From NCBI GenBank assembly GCA_944472135.2, contig OX235265.1, positions 40,955,459 to 41,019,458 on the forward strand: a stretch of DNA of 64,000 bases, in the 5' to 3' direction. Source of the stretch: Trichobilharzia regenti (taxonomy: Eukaryota > Platyhelminthes > Trematoda > Strigeidida > Schistosomatidae). A model generated the notes under the pieces. The model had not been told where the DNA came from, made no database searches, and saw only the letters and a program-made list of their open reading frames with translations. The position numbers and the translations under genes are program-made. Positions 11,629 to 24,143 of the stretch are shown here, one piece after another. Numbering within the stretch: position 1 is the first letter of the stretch; each line of letters starts with the position of its first letter.

Positions 11629-12474
11629 TAGTACTTGTGAAGAACCCAAATGACCTTCAAGAACATGATAGTGTCTTATAATGAGATCAGTGACTGGATG
11701 GTAGCAAGGTAATAAAGCCGGATGACGGGTCTCATATGGCGATTCTAGCATTTGTAGACGTCCACCAACTCTAGCGATCCCTTCGGAAACTATCGGAGAT
11801 AATCTATCTAACCGCAACTTGAAATCTGCGAAATCAGGACTATCTTCCTTGACAATCTCACCCCACCTTTCCCACTGAGCAGCCCTCAAAATCGCCAACT
11901 CTGCATTTCTAATATCCTCGACTCTCAAAGGCCCCACATTCATATTACCGTATCCTGCAAGATGCATGACCTTTAAATACGTAACATATCGTGTCAACCA
12001 CGCAACAGCTTTCAGTAGTTTGTACCAAGAAGAATAATATTTAAAAAGTGGATGTAAACCTGAGTGTCTTTCTTGAGTAGATGTTAAACTGACACTTGTC
12101 TTCAACTCCAAGGCACACTCGTTTATAGGCGGTTCATCTTCTCTACGAGGCCACATACTATCAGCCCTTAGCAAGAACTCTGAACCTTTCCACCACTTAT
12201 TTTTAACCACATTCATATCAATAACTCCTCGCGAGGCTAGATCAACTGGATTTTTTCCAGACGGTACATACCTCCACTGCTCAACTGTTGTTAGCTCACG
12301 AATTTGAGATACTCTGTTGGCTACAAAACATGCATATCTTGCTGACTCGTTGCGTATATAATATATCACAGACATTGAATCAGTCCAAAACGTTACGGGA
12401 TGCTTGGGGTAATCCAAATCTTTACACACCGTTGTGAATAACTGCGCAGCTAGTAAGGCTGCATTAAGTTCTTA
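11629..12474 (-). pseudogene. BEL/Pao RNase H and integrase zinc-binding region
   Basis: The open frame on the minus strand contains the RNase H C-terminal part (FWTDSMSVIYYI, then the Asp-containing PVDLASRG) and the start of the integrase zinc finger (HPVTDLIIRHYHVLEGHLG with its His pair). At 11629 the frame passes into the CR1-like element, and residues beyond that point are not BEL sequence. An in-frame stop near 12472 separates it from the upstream part, in the stretch that normally reads into ELNAALLAAQL. Confidence 0.8.
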
Positions 12475-13121
12475 ACTCGGAATCGAAACCGTCTTTAGAG
12501 GTACAACTCTAGATTTACCCATCACCAGGCTAACATCTATATCATTCCTTAAGGTGGTTCTGATGTATACGGCTGCACCAAATCCAACCTCAGAGGCATC
12601 AGAAAAACATGGAAGTCAATTATATCATGATTTCTCGATGGCTTAAGTGGACGTGAGACGGAATGTAGATTCAGCATTCTTAAACTGTTAACCCACCCCT
12701 TCCACTCTTCTCTCTGCCTCTCACCTAATGGTTCATCCCACTGTAACCCTTTCCTGCATGTCTCTTGAAATAACCTCCTAGCCGGAAGTAGATAAGGTGC
12801 TACTAATCCAAGTGGGTCAAACACGGACGACAACACAGAGAGCATGCCTCTCCGAGTAACTGGCTTATCCATATCACCAACACCAAAGCCAAAGGTATCG
12901 GAGTTCACATCCCATCGCATACCTAATGTGCGTTCAACTGGTAGAGTATCAACAGGCAAATCTCGTACGGTCGGTGCTCTGTCTTCTGGATCTATATGCT
13001 TCGAAACGTCTAGGCTGTTCGAGACCCACTTAGTTAGACGAAAGCCGGCCTTAGCTAACACTTCAGTAATGCTTGTTGCAAATCTAACTGCAGACTTATC
13101 ATCACGAAGGAGGCTAAACAA
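12475..13121 (-). pseudogene. BEL/Pao reverse transcriptase thumb and RNase H start
   Basis: The frame contains SAVRFATSITEVLAKAGFRL, RTLGMRWD, SVFDPLGLVAPYLLPAR and WDEPL, the conserved region after the polymerase active site in BEL/Pao elements. It ends in a frameshift near 12560, after which the RNase H start continues in another frame. It overlaps the upstream frame at 13055-13121 because of a frameshift just after the active site. Confidence 0.8.
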
Positions 13122-13558
13122 TCATCCACGTAGAAGCAACAATCTATGACGTCCCGCAAATCATTAGAACCGAAAGTAGACACTGCCTTTCGTAGAGCAA
13201 AATTAGCACAAAACGGGGAGGACGTGGCACCAAATGGATGGACTGTCATCCTATATTCTGACACCTTACCACAAGGACCGTCATCAAACCACAAGAACCT
13301 TAAGTTATCTCTGTCACTCTCAGGCACCTTCACCTGTAGGAACATTTCCTCAATATCCGCAGCGACAGCAACTGTAAACTTTCTGAATCTTAATAGCAGT
13401 CCCACTAATGAGCTCACGCAATCTGGGCCACTATACAGATTATCATTCAAAGAGACTCCCTCATGTTTCGCAGAACAACACACGGAGTTTACCTGGCTTC
13501 CTCGGGTTAAAGACGGGATGATGGGGCAAATACCACTTCCCTGGCTCATTTTGATCAA
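13055..13558 (-). pseudogene. BEL/Pao reverse transcriptase palm
   Basis: This part contains the catalytic palm: AAADIEEMFLQVKV-like text (seen as VAVAADIEEMFLQVKV), FGATSSPFCANFAL and the active-site box CFYVDD. The frame is offset from the flanking pieces by frameshifts at both ends (about 13480 and 13110). The copy therefore cannot make a continuous polyprotein. Confidence 0.85.
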
Positions 13559-14816
13559 CTAGTCTTTCAACGTAACCCTTCATTAAATGTTCGTCAACGG
13601 CATCATATTTGGCCCAGAGGCCTGCATCCGTCAGAAACGTCTTCTTCAAACCCGTTAGTCTCTTTAGAGCAACTTCTCTATTACAAACCAACTGTCTATC
13701 TTTAAATCTCCATGGTGGGCCAACGCTGAAACGCCTATTTCCGTATTTACAAGACTCCTCGGCTATTTTAACTGCTTTTAAGTCTTCTACAGAACGACCC
13801 TTCCCTGGGACACCACAGTCACAAAACTCCTTGTCATACATATTTCTAATCATGGTCTCTGGTTTGTCCCCATTATTTGCAACTGATGATGATATGTGGA
13901 CTATGGGTATAGGTCCTCTCACTGTCCATCCCAGTGGTGTTTTCGTCGCGAACAGATCATCTCTACCTCCGAATCTCTCTTCTAATACCTTGTGAGCTTC
14001 TGGCACACTACATCCAATGAGTACTCTCACTCTTCCATCTTGCAGTGTTGGAAGAGGTATGTCACACAGGTATGGCTTACCGACAACTGTTTCACGACTA
14101 GGTACTATAGCTTCGCCAAGTTTCATACTGGAGGTAGTGTAAGCAGTACCTACTTCAACGGTTTCTCCAGTAGTCAAGGATTCTAACTGAAATGACACTC
14201 GTTCACATACTACTGTTTTCGCAGAATTGAAAGTATTTAGAACCAAGGATTGCTCTCGGTCCTGAATACCCAAGCAGTCAGCCAGCTTAGCATCTATCAA
14301 TGTAACGTCTGAACCATTATCCAACATTGCGTATGTTTCCACCCAAGATTTCCGTCCTCTCACCTTAACTGGTAATACCCCTAAATAAACTTGTGGGTTG
14401 TCAGATTGTCTGAAGGTGCTATTACAATTAACCGAATTATCCGGTTCGTTTACTGTCCTCAGAAGTGGGTGCATATCGGTTGAACCATTACTTCCCTTGT
14501 GCGTCGCCTTACGATTCAACTTTGTGTGCCCAATTTTTAAACAACTGAAACACAACCGCTTCTGGTTTGCCACTTTTAACCTTTCTACGGAAGACATAGC
14601 AATGAAGCGATTGCAATCACTCAATTGATGCGTGTTATGGCAAACAATACACTCATCCTTTCTCGTTGTGCCTTGAGACCTCACCACAAATGCCTTCCTT
14701 ATATTCATTGGTTCCTTAGGTTCTACCTTAGAATGCAAAATGCTGGCGAATTCGCCCGTCGCTTGGTTGGCACTATCTTTCACCAGCCTCAAAATATCAT
14801 CGAATCCAGGCCCCAA
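13461..14816 (-). pseudogene. BEL/Pao gag zinc knuckles, protease and reverse transcriptase start
   Basis: In order: a capsid tail; two zinc-knuckle-like motifs (CIVCHNTHQLSDC and CFSCLKIGHT); a retroviral-type aspartic protease with LDNGSD and the downstream LIGCSVPEAH; and the fingers region of the reverse transcriptase (GLWAKYDAVDEHLMKGYVERL, WYLPHHPVF, GKLRVLF). The usual next residues continue in a different frame from about 13480. In the protease motif DNGS replaces the common DSGS, which is normal for BEL/Pao. Confidence 0.88.
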
Positions 14817-14928
14817 ACCATCTTCCTATAGCCAGGAACTAACGTTCATGAACTTCCTTTGTAGAAGAGCCGGTAATCTCTTGGCAACTGTCTCAAGCAC
14901 GGAAGTTGAATTCAATTCATCTACGCAT

Positions 14929-15425
14929 TTAAGAGACGAGAGTATTTCTATATGCCATTAAACTGTACAAGAACTCTGGGAGCTCCTCTGAATTATCGTT
15001 TAACTGTGATCCATCACCTTTCACGGTCTCAAAAACGTTACGGGATATCATAAATGGTTTTCCAAATCTTTGATGCAGTATCCTTCGTTCGGGGACATAA
15101 GCTTGCAGCAATGTGTGGCTCTTGCAACAACACCAGTGCAGTACCTCAGCAAATAAATTAACTTCATTTCGTCATTTATGGCAAACTCACTCAACATGAC
15201 TTCAAACTCCTTTACAAACTGTGGATAGTCGGCTGAGTTTCCATCAAAGTTTCGAGGTTCAAACTTAGGAATTGTAAAACTTCTATTATCAGTAGACGGC
15301 GAAACATGGACATCAAACTCAACATGCTGAGCATCATGCATATCATTACAATTAACAGGCAACTCATCGTTACTAACTTTTCTGTCTGCTTCCATGGTGC
15401 CATAACCCTTCCCTGTTCCAGACAT
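14929..15425 (-). pseudogene. BEL/Pao gag N-terminal region, frameshifted
   Basis: The first frame (15425-15048) starts with an ATG about 48 bp inside the 5' LTR end. It shows IPKFEPRNFDGNSADYPQFVKEFE, a form of the fold near the N terminus of BEL/Pao gag proteins. A second frame (15111-14929) continues with GKPFMISRNVFE after a frameshift near 15060. A further shift near 14830-14930 separates it from the zinc-knuckle part. Confidence 0.75.
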
Positions 15426-15473
15426 TATCCAACGTCACCAAAGGATCCAAATTGCGCTGATAGTCCATCCTAT

Positions 15474-16112
15474 TGTTACGAAAACGCTAGGCACCCATAA
15501 ATACTATGTACTTCCTTCGACTTCAACTCCAAAACACCAGTATTGTAAGAAGGAAGTTGCATTGTTTGGCAATTAAAGAAGAGAACAGTACAGGTCTACA
15601 AAAAATGTTTTATACAAATTTATTACGTACTTTTATTCGTTTTTGGTCATTATCAATAAAGCTGAAGATTAAAAGATCAATTCATGGTTGTCCGCTCAAA
15701 CCCAACTCCATGTTTTCCGCGGGAGTCATCAATACGGCAGTCATCGTCTCATCGTTCGCCGTTCGTCGGAAGAGAGAAAATCTATCATAAGTTTTATCGT
15801 GAATTATTGTTATGACATTTATTCTTAGACTTTATGTACAATAGCCTAATGGTTGGCTCTGTATTGGTGCAAGAATAAACGGTTCTTGGGTCACCAATTT
15901 GTGTTCTGGTTTTTCGTGTTGGTTATTACGCATAATTCATGAAAGTCTTCCAAGGACAGCGGGAGGTCCAGTGTAGTAAGACCTGGACATTGGCAGTCAT
16001 CCTCTTCGAACTTGTGCACGATCGAACCATTCGTGCCTTCGAGTTGCCCACCAATGGCTACCAGTTCCAAAAATAAACGTTTAATGTCCACCTCTATTGA
16101 CACTTTTATTAT
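15474..16112 (-). repeat. 5' LTR of the BEL/Pao element, split and truncated
   Basis: The segments 15474-15650 and 16001-16112 together match the first ~300 bp of the 3' LTR at 5564 onward. Matching text runs from TGTTACGA, through the minus-strand AATAAA near 15636, to the stretch about 16032-16062. The middle, 15651-15995, is a separate inserted LTR. Similarity stops near 16112, so the outer end is missing. The sequence just inside 15474 would contain the primer-binding site, but I cannot name the tRNA. Confidence 0.7.
15651..15995 (+). mobile_element. Solo LTR inserted in the BEL 5' LTR
   Basis: A 345-bp block absent from the matching BEL 3' LTR. It is bounded by the direct repeat GTCAT (15646-15650 and 15996-16000), a 5-bp target duplication typical of LTR elements. 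It ends in CA, carries AATAAA near its 3' third on the plus strand, and matches the diverged repeat at 1972-2320. Its first bases are TA rather than TG, probably a mutation. No internal region is present, so it is a solo LTR left by recombination. Confidence 0.75.
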
Positions 16113-16555
16113 TTTGATTGGGACGGGTTCAGGGCAATGCAGTGCTAGTATTGAACTGTGCAAGCCCTTAAGTAGTACATTTGGCATTGAAACCTCATGG
16201 TGAAATCAAAGCTGCATATGCTTTACTAAATCTTGTGCACCTCCTGTATAAACTTGACGTTCGTCAAGTGGCCATGTAACAGCTACTGAACGTTGCAATC
16301 AGGCTACAACTTTAACTAAAATTCTAAGAGATGTCGTCATTTTCAGTGGCAGCGGTCTGCAATCTATTGAGTTTACACAACCACAATACCCATTTCTCAA
16401 TTTACTGTGGAAACATTAACTAGGTTCACTGAAAAAGAAGTGTGTCAGTTTATGAATGTCTTACTAATTGCATCCTACTAAATTAGTACTGAAACTAAAT
16501 TATTAGGGAACTCTTATTTCCAAAAGGGATACAATACGAACCGTATTTCTAGAAC
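16113..16555. other. No gene recognised
   Basis: Spacer between the truncated BEL 5' LTR and an RTE relic. Nothing recognisable. Confidence 0.45.
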
Positions 16556-17060
16556 TGTTGTCCCTATTTTAGCTCAATTTCATCGTGCATTTATTGGTAG
16601 GATTTTCCGTTGTTGACTTTAGGGTTTACCAGGGAACTCTCTCGTCCGCCTTGAGTCTGCTGATGACATTGTCCGCCTAGGTTATGAGAAGTGACCACTG
16701 GAGCTGGAAGATATGAAAACATTACTGGCGCTTGATCGTTGGTGTCTTTTCCCTATCCCCTGCGTTAAGCACTATAACATGGTGAGTAATATTGAGGTTA
16801 AACGCATATTGTTAGGCAGAGGTGTGGATCCAGATCTTTGTCAATGACACAGATGCATCCAATCTGTGTAATCCCACGTATCTAATCAATCCTTATGTCT
16901 GATCCTTGTCCCTATCCATTCTACCTCACACTTATTGCCATTAGAGTTCCACTTAATTTATTTTTTCTCTACCTTTGTGTGCAGCACAGAATGTTGTAAC
17001 TTAAGCAGTTGCACTTCAGTGCAAGCTTCTAAGTTGAAAGTCAATCAGAATGAAATATAA
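16556..17060 (+). mobile_element. RTE-like family A, decayed internal-deleted copy
   Basis: Read on the plus strand there is an active-site remnant (SADDIVRLGYE, near 16655-16690), then VSNIEV near 16783, and then a family 3' end near 16985-17060 (agttgcacttcagtgca and following). The DD of the polymerase active site is still readable, but stops and a large deletion between motifs show it is dead. Confidence 0.6.
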
Positions 17061-17284
17061 TCTAGGCATAATGAAATATTAAAATGTGGATAATAGCCGT
17101 CGAATTATCAACAAATGGTAATCGTATTTTTTCATTTAGTCCTTGTTAAACTGTAAAAACGTCATCTCACAATAATCTCTCACCTTACTCGAGATAACTT
17201 TCACGGTCTTTTGTCTCGTCATGTCACATGAGTTAGTTTATGCTGAGTCGAAACGCACCTGATGAAGTATTTTTTAATAGCTGC

Positions 17285-17385
17285 CAATTGGATATAATAT
17301 TTCTCAGGTGTGGGACGCAACAAATCGAACTGTTGCACTTCTGTGCTGCGTTCTATGTTAAAACTCAGTCAGTCAAAACTTTTCT
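17285..17385 (+). mobile_element. RTE-like family A, 3' end fragment
   Basis: The stretch GAACTGTTGCACTTCTGTGC followed by a CAGTCAGTC tail matches the family A terminus, seen best at 41125-41174. Only the last ~80 bp are present. Confidence 0.5.
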
Positions 17386-18824
17386 CTGCAGCTGCCTAGG
17401 GTCAAAACTCACTGCAGTGTTAACTGGTTTAAACAACCATTAATGCTGTTTCCTAACTACTGTAGGCATCTTCTCAGTACCTTAAATTGTCCGGCTAAAG
17501 TGCACCAAAGCAGAAACCATAAACCAGAAGTCAGTAATATGGATATAGGAAAGCGTATGAACAGAAGTGAATAAGATGAGTGATTTTTTATCACTGTAGT
17601 ATGCCTAACTAAAATACTTATCTTATGCACTACGTGTCTCCGAATTGCTTCATTTTTGTCTTCCTCATTGTAAGTTATCAGTTTTGGTAGACATTTTAGT
17701 AGAGGTCATACACAGTGTCTGTAAGCAATCTTTCAATACACCCTCCTCCCACAAAGTTGTTGGAATGAAGCCTTGAGATTATTCACGTTTAGCCGTAGTA
17801 CAATTAGCATGCCTATATCACTGATGCCACAACATGCAAGACTTGTACATGCTTCTGTGAAGTTTACCCGTAATAAAATTCCCTACACAGCAAATAAAAT
17901 GCCTGTGTTAACAATTCGTCATTATCTTTTTACTGCGTTGATATGTGCGTATATATTAGAAAAGGGCTAATCTCGTCGTATTAATTCTCGAGAATACTTT
18001 CGCCAATTGCCCATACTTCTGCTTAGTACGAAGTGCTAGTCGTTGTCCATGAAACACCTTTCACTGCTTTTGTAAATGACCATCAGACCATTATGATATG
18101 GATTATTGAGATAGAAGGTATATGAAATTTCGATGTTAATGTATGTTTGCAGTTGCTGACACAATATGTATGTCCATATTTCATTTCCAAACAAGAAAAT
18201 TTTATAGAGTGATGTAGGTCTCAACACAGTGAGTTAATAGCATGTTCATTGCTATCTACATCTTGTTTAAGGGAAGTGCCTCTATTCAGTTATCGGCGAA
18301 GCCGCAGCATCTTCCTATTGAGTTTCTTCACTAAACTCTCACAGGGCACAAACCTTGGTATTAACTGATCCAACCGAAAGTATCTGTGACACAGACAAAT
18401 TAGTCTTGGGCCGAGAATGTGCTCCATTGGGCGACTAACCTCGTCTGTCCTGTGTTGGCTGTGTTTATGCTAGCTGTTCCGCTGGTGGCATTATAATGAA
18501 TAAAAATTACTAAGCTTAATATCACGCATGAGCGAAAAAATAATAAATAAATCTGAAAAATAAGTAGAGAAAATATGTAGACTGTATTATAGCTAAAAAA
18601 GTTGAAGGCAGATTGTGTAGGAAACGGACTCACCAATTTGGAAACCGACGTTTGTCAAAATAGATACTGATATTACGGACGGACAGCTTTCAGTTTCTCA
18701 AACGACTAACTGTGTCTCCCAAAATTAATTTTCGAAAGCGTGGAAGACTGAAAATGAGGCAGGAGACCTAATCAAGCAAAGGAAAGACACTCATCGTTCA
18801 GTAGATTTGGGGAATTGTCAGCCA
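17386..18824. other. No gene recognised
   Basis: AT-rich sequence with only short random frames on either strand. No motif or repeat family was recognised. Confidence 0.45.
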
Positions 18825-19110
18825 TAGATGGTTGGGGGCAATCAGCAGGAAGCCTTGGACCTAGATTTCATACTAGTCAGTACTTACCAGTCACCTAGGC
18901 ATATATGCAACCTTGAAGGAATTTAGCTCTTCTAAGATTCTAACCCGCGTCACCCAGTGCTGCAGTCAGGGGCGTTACCACTGAGCGATTCGGGCTCGCG
19001 ATGGACCTCCTGTAGGACTGTATTGGATATTTTTTATTGGAAACCAGTCAGTAACCAGTGGAATGTGTCTAGTCCTAACGGTAGAGCTCGCAATGTGGTC
19101 ACCATGCTGG
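18825..19110 (-). repeat. tRNA-derived SINE (family C)
   Basis: On the minus strand a tRNA-like head is visible, with a CGCTCAGTGGTAACGC A-box and a GGGTTAGAATC B-box (near 18940-18990). The body includes gccttggacctag-type text shared with 49456-49590 and 57787-58072. RNA polymerase III transcription of such elements is known; activity of this copy cannot be judged. The flank 19111-19300 may be a further part of the same repeat. Confidence 0.6.
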
Positions 19111-22100
19111 GTAGCTCGCCATCATGGTGCACTGCGAATTGTCGGTATTCGATGGCTGGATGGTTGGGGAATACTACAAGTCGTGAAGAAGACATAGTTC
19201 CTACTGGGTTACTCGCCCAACCCATGCGGGTTCCCCAGTTGTTTACTACCCCTGGTTGGCCATGGCATACTCTGTTGTAGAAGCCAAAGAAAATCACTTA
19301 TAACCTTATTTTCTACGTCATATTACTAGGTGCAAAGTCATATTGCATTTTCGATTATGACTCACTACGCCTTACTATGGGATCTACGTCACATATTAAT
19401 AGTGGAAAGTGATGGGGGGAAAACATTAACTTGTATTATACCACCAGAGGTCTTCTTAAGGGTATATAACAGGTGACTAATTTTCAGTCAGTTACCTGCT
19501 GCCGGTAGGGAGGAAGTTGTCTTGTTATTTCACGGGTCAAATGTTTCATTAGGAGTTCAGTATGTGAAAGTTCTTCGAATTCAGATTCAAAAACAAATAA
19601 ATAATTAGGGATTTGACGAATACTCAATTTGATTTCCGCCACATAGGACGATTGCACATCATCCACTAAACGATAGACTCATCAGTACCTTTAGTTATGT
19701 AGTTTTTAGTATCGAAGTAATAATGTGAGGAGATTTTAATGGTCTATTGGGTCGTAACAATTCGTTTTCCAATTTGTCCGGCGTGAAGTAACCTAATAAC
19801 AATGGACATTCGGTTCGATTCTGACAATAACAGAAGTAAGCTTCTATAGATTTGGGTGAAGTGGTTGATTAAGTGTTTAGTTTTTGAAATGTAAGATTGG
19901 AATCGGAGATCATAGCTGATAATGACTATTTCATAAACTTGCTTGCGTTAAGGTCACTAATTGAACCAAAGTCCTGTGGGAATTTCGAATTTCCTAACGG
20001 TTTGTACGAGTTAGAAGGCTTTCTGTTGTAGACTCAGTGGAATTTGCTTTCTGTATATATAGTCATTAAGTTTTCATGTAACGTATTGCTATTCTACTTT
20101 TTAATGTATTCATAGAGTGAATTTCAGGATTAAACCATAGTCCTCCAACTTAGCAGCTTTGACGAGTTACATAACTAGTCACACTTCGTCACGCAATGAA
20201 GTTATTTAACAGGAAAGTCATGGTTCACACTTAAAACTTGCATTCGTTTAAACCAGACTTCAACTGTAGACGTGTGTCGTTTTAGCAGTTTGTAAACCAG
20301 TTGAACGAGTACCAAAAGGTTTTTTCTGAACATTTCTGTAGTTCTGAAGAAACGAAACTTGCAAAAGCTTGCACAAGCACTTAGCGTTAGTCGGGATTTT
20401 AATTTCCTATTGCTCTCGGGATTAATGTATTGTGTGTACTTTACAAACTGGGGCTGCGATAAGCTGGTTAGTTTCTGTCGTATGGTTGAGATTAATTGGG
20501 TCGTTGATATTGACGTTAAGTGTGATGGAGAAAAAGATCATTCCCAAAAAGTAAGAGAATATCTCCACGACTGTCAGTGCCTATGAGTTTGATGGATTTA
20601 TACTCGAATTGTTTCCTCAAACTAGGTATATGATGGGCGGCTATTGTATACTGTTTACCGTGGTTTCCGTTAAAAGACCTACTTTCCGAACAGTTTCTTT
20701 TAAAGAATCCAACTTGAATTACTAGGCATTACTTATATCTATTATTAGTGGGTCCTACCATTGTTAACGTCTTTCGATGTGGGAACCATTTTGTCTGCTG
20801 TCTTCGTAATAGAACGTCGATTCCCAGTTGTCCATAATTATCATGGTTGAAAAATCTACGAACGAAGTCGCAGGGCATATTGCCGGCTGCAGATGGTGCT
20901 GCCCTCCGTCCCTTTCCTCAGAACTGTACCCTATCTTTTGGTATTTTATGATAGGGACGTAGGTGATTTCAAGAACTATGGTTGATGTGATGACCTATTT
21001 ACAGCTCCACCATTACTAAGTTATGCACTTGAAAAAACATACCTTAAAGGCTGAAACTAGACTGCGATAACCCGAGGAAACAATCAGGTTATTCGTCAAA
21101 TAATATACTCATCAATCGGTTGATTTTTAGCAATACTAATATCAATTAGTCCAATGTACTTTTATATCAGTTACGTGTTTCCATGTGTTCTCCTTAGTCT
21201 CTGAGCTGGCTTTATAAACTGCTTTTATACTTGTCGTAGTCTGTATATATTCTTTTCCTATGTAACATTATTTCCTAGCTCTAAGAAAACTTATAATGTG
21301 GTGACGCCACCTGGAGTTGAATTGTTCGGAAATTCGTTGTAAGATCTCAAGCATCGTGATGTAACTGTGGTTCAGTCACAACTAGTACATCAATAAAAAG
21401 CATACAAAACTGTCACATTCTTGTCCTTCATTAGAAGTGACACCACATGTTCTAAGTTGCCAAGTTTGTACGTAGGATATGCAAGACACTATGCATTTAT
21501 CAAATTTAGACATAACTCCACTATTGTTTGCTCACTTTTGCAACTCAACCAACAACTATTAGTCGCTAGCCCAAAATTTGCCCTCAACCAAAATCTCAGA
21601 AACTGGAATGAAATGGGTACTGTTTTGCTTAATTTGTCTGGGTCCGTCTCTTTGTTAACATCTTTGTTATGAATACATTTGATGGGACTTGCTTATGTTT
21701 CCGAGTATTAAGTGTTTAGTCAATAGTGTAGTCTGATGATGTAAACTTCGGTGGGTACTCACGAATTCTAATGAAGTAAATAGAGATTATGTTCCGGATT
21801 GGTTAGTTTGTTAGTTCAAATGTTTGCTAAACTGCGTTCCAGAATTTGTTGTTACATGCTTATCTAAAGACTACCGCAGTTTGATGTGGATGAATTTAGC
21901 TGTCTTTGAAACTTCACAAACTGGGAATAGCTAACTTCAAGTGTTGCTAAAATTTGAGATGTGCCATTTCAAAAAATCCCAGATCTTTTTGTTGCAATAC
22001 AAGAATCACTGCGAATCAATGTCCCCGTGAAAGATGATTTCTGGAGGTTCCCTAAGCTGTCATTATTTGTATCGTGGTGTCAAAGATTTTGGTTGTTGAT

Positions 22101-22179
22101 GTCAATGCTCTTCAAAAAGCTGGCGTTTTGGAAGGACTGCCATCACTTAATCTATTACCGTCCATCAGTACATTAAAAA
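19111..22179. other. No gene recognised
   Basis: About 3 kb upstream of the Ral gene. Frames are short and without motifs. No repeat family beyond the SINE edge was recognised. Confidence 0.4.
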
Positions 22180-22340
22180 TTGCATCCTGACTGCCTCAGT
22201 ACACTTTTTCAACCTTTCTTTCAAAGTTGAACACTGCCACAACACTTCTGATTGACTTGGTTGATTGCCTCCTTTAGGTCAAGAAATATGACAAATATCC
22301 GATGCATGCACATCTGTGTATCGCAACCTGTCGAAGAGAA
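22180..22340 (-). pseudogene. Reverse transcriptase motif A fragment (RTE-like)
   Basis: On the minus strand the text IFVIFLDLKEAINQVNQ continues, one frame shifted, with VLWQCSTLKER. This is the motif A region of an RTE-type reverse transcriptase, with the catalytic Asp in LDLKEA. Only about 50 residues survive, and flanking sequence is not coding. Confidence 0.5.
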
Positions 22341-22531
22341 ACGGTTCAGTCAACGCAACCTCATTTAGGCATGAATTCTTATGTTTCGCGGCTTTTTTCC
22401 CGTGTTTTACTTAGTTCATGTGGGTCTTAGAGGTTACTTTAGCGAAGCGGTTCCACTTGTAATTGTTACACGAAGACTTGTCGCCTTATTAACTGGTATA
22501 ACAAGCGATCTGCACCAGTCTAATGGAAATA

Positions 22532-22730
22532 TTGATATAAGTATAGAACTTGGGCACTGTGGTAGAGTATAAATCCATTATAAATAAGATTTTATTATTT
22601 GTTATTTTATTATTTTTAATCATATCAAGTCTTGGTATGATTATGAGCAATAATTTGTGCTCGAAACGTCATCGGCTAATATGGTTGTATAACACTGTGA
22701 TTTATCAAAATAGAACCTTATCCATAATGG
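22532..22730 (+). repeat. Short TIR repeat with hammerhead-like core, copy 1
   Basis: A ~200-bp unit. A leader contains TTGGGCACTGTGG and is followed by an inner block bounded by the inverted repeats ccattat..aataag (22574-22588) and cttatccataatgg (22717-22730). Inside, GAGCA and TGCTC can form a stem followed by CGAAACGTC (22646-22670), the arrangement of stem II plus GAAA and a GUC cleavage site in Penelope-type hammerheads. The expected CUGANGA box is degenerate (ATTATGA), so self-cleavage is doubtful. Related copies are at 24144-24325 and 63215-63387. Confidence 0.55.
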
Positions 22731-24143
22731 GCTAATAGAAATATCTTCGAATTCGTCGTTATTTTTTATTCCTGTCTTTTATAACATTCAGTTAACTCTA
22801 ATTATATTTTCATCTTCATTCCCACTTTTATTTAATGGACATGTTCAAACAGTGCCAACTAAAGCTGTTTTACAGCAATGCTAAGTCTTATTTTTTTAAT
22901 GTCATTTACATAAAGGCGTGGGAGTGTTTGGGTCAACCACGATTATAGGACTCTCTTGGTCCTACCGTATGTTCGTGTGTGTGACACTTTTTTCTCCACG
23001 ACCACATTTTTATATTCTTTGTCAGAGATGTCTTTCGCTTCGCTTGATCGTGATGTTTCAACTGAACACTTATGAATGCCTTATGCTTATTAGCATATCG
23101 TGTGACACATGTCTTGTCTGCAGTATTAGGTGAAACTAGTGATTTACGAATATACTTCGATCTCTTATAGTTAGTGAATGCAACTCCTTTTAGATTTTAC
23201 TTCTAACCAATGATTCTAGGAGTAGTTACTTCAGAAAGCCACTTGATTCACTTAGTACGTGTTGACAGTATTTTATTCTTCTTAACTACAAAGCAGCAAT
23301 CATCAGTGCTCATAAAACGTGCCCTCAGTTAACCGATTGTACCGAATCATGAACTACAGACTCAACTGTTTAGATTATTGTTATTAGACTTTCCTTGGGG
23401 TTCTTACATATTAACGTTTGTTTTATTACTGTCATCTTTGTTTTTATCTCATTCATCTGTTCATTATTGGGCGAAATTCTGGCATTTATGTGCTACTTCT
23501 TGTCTCTATCCAATTAATCCAACAAAGCTGTTCTCCTCAGCTATATTTTCTGCAGCACAGCTGTTCTGACATCAGTTGTTTATTCTAGGTTCGAAATACC
23601 GTGTCTTAAGGAAGCATTTTACGGTGCAACTTCTGTCTAATTTCAATTTGTTATTTTGTTTTTAGGTGTCACATCAATTGCATTTGGTTGTGTTATTCTG
23701 TAACTGTTGACCGTATTCACTAATTATAATTTAAGATCTCAAAAAATGATAATATGCAAGTCCAATCATCACCTTCAGGTGACTAATTCTTTTGATCTTT
23801 ATACTGACTATCAAGATGGTTTGAGTTACTAAAACTAACTGAACTCGGCTGTAGTCAAGACGAAAAAACTGCCTATTTCATTCATAATTAGTCTCTGTAT
23901 GTATAATGTCTGGTTGAAGAATGGTAAAAGGCATATACTAAAATCCACCCCAGTATATGCGCCTTTGTTTTCAACACAAGACTGTTGCAGACCATCTGTC
24001 AAATCGTACATGGTAATAGTACTCGTTTAAGCTTCCTTGGTGGGTGCTTTCCATGTATGTTTCACTGTTTTGGTGAAGCTTTTAGACTAACAGATGATTT
24101 AATATAATCTCAGGGTGTTTAAGAGAAAACCAAAACAAAATTT
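22731..24143. other. No gene recognised
   Basis: AT-rich spacer with short frames only. Nothing recognisable. Confidence 0.4.

Larger units (their letters stand above)
5564..16112 (-). mobile_element. BEL/Pao LTR retrotransposon, decayed and twice interrupted
   Basis: The order on the minus strand is 5' LTR, gag with zinc knuckles, aspartic protease, reverse transcriptase, RNase H, integrase with the C-terminal extension typical of BEL/Pao, then 3' LTR. The polyprotein is broken by several frameshifts and an in-frame stop. Two later insertions split it: a CR1-like element at 7461-11628 inside the integrase zinc-binding region, and a solo LTR at 15651-15995 inside the 5' LTR. Without the insertions the element would be roughly 6 kb, a normal BEL/Pao length. 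The outer end of the 5' LTR is lost near 16112, so no flanking target duplication can be read. Confidence 0.85.
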
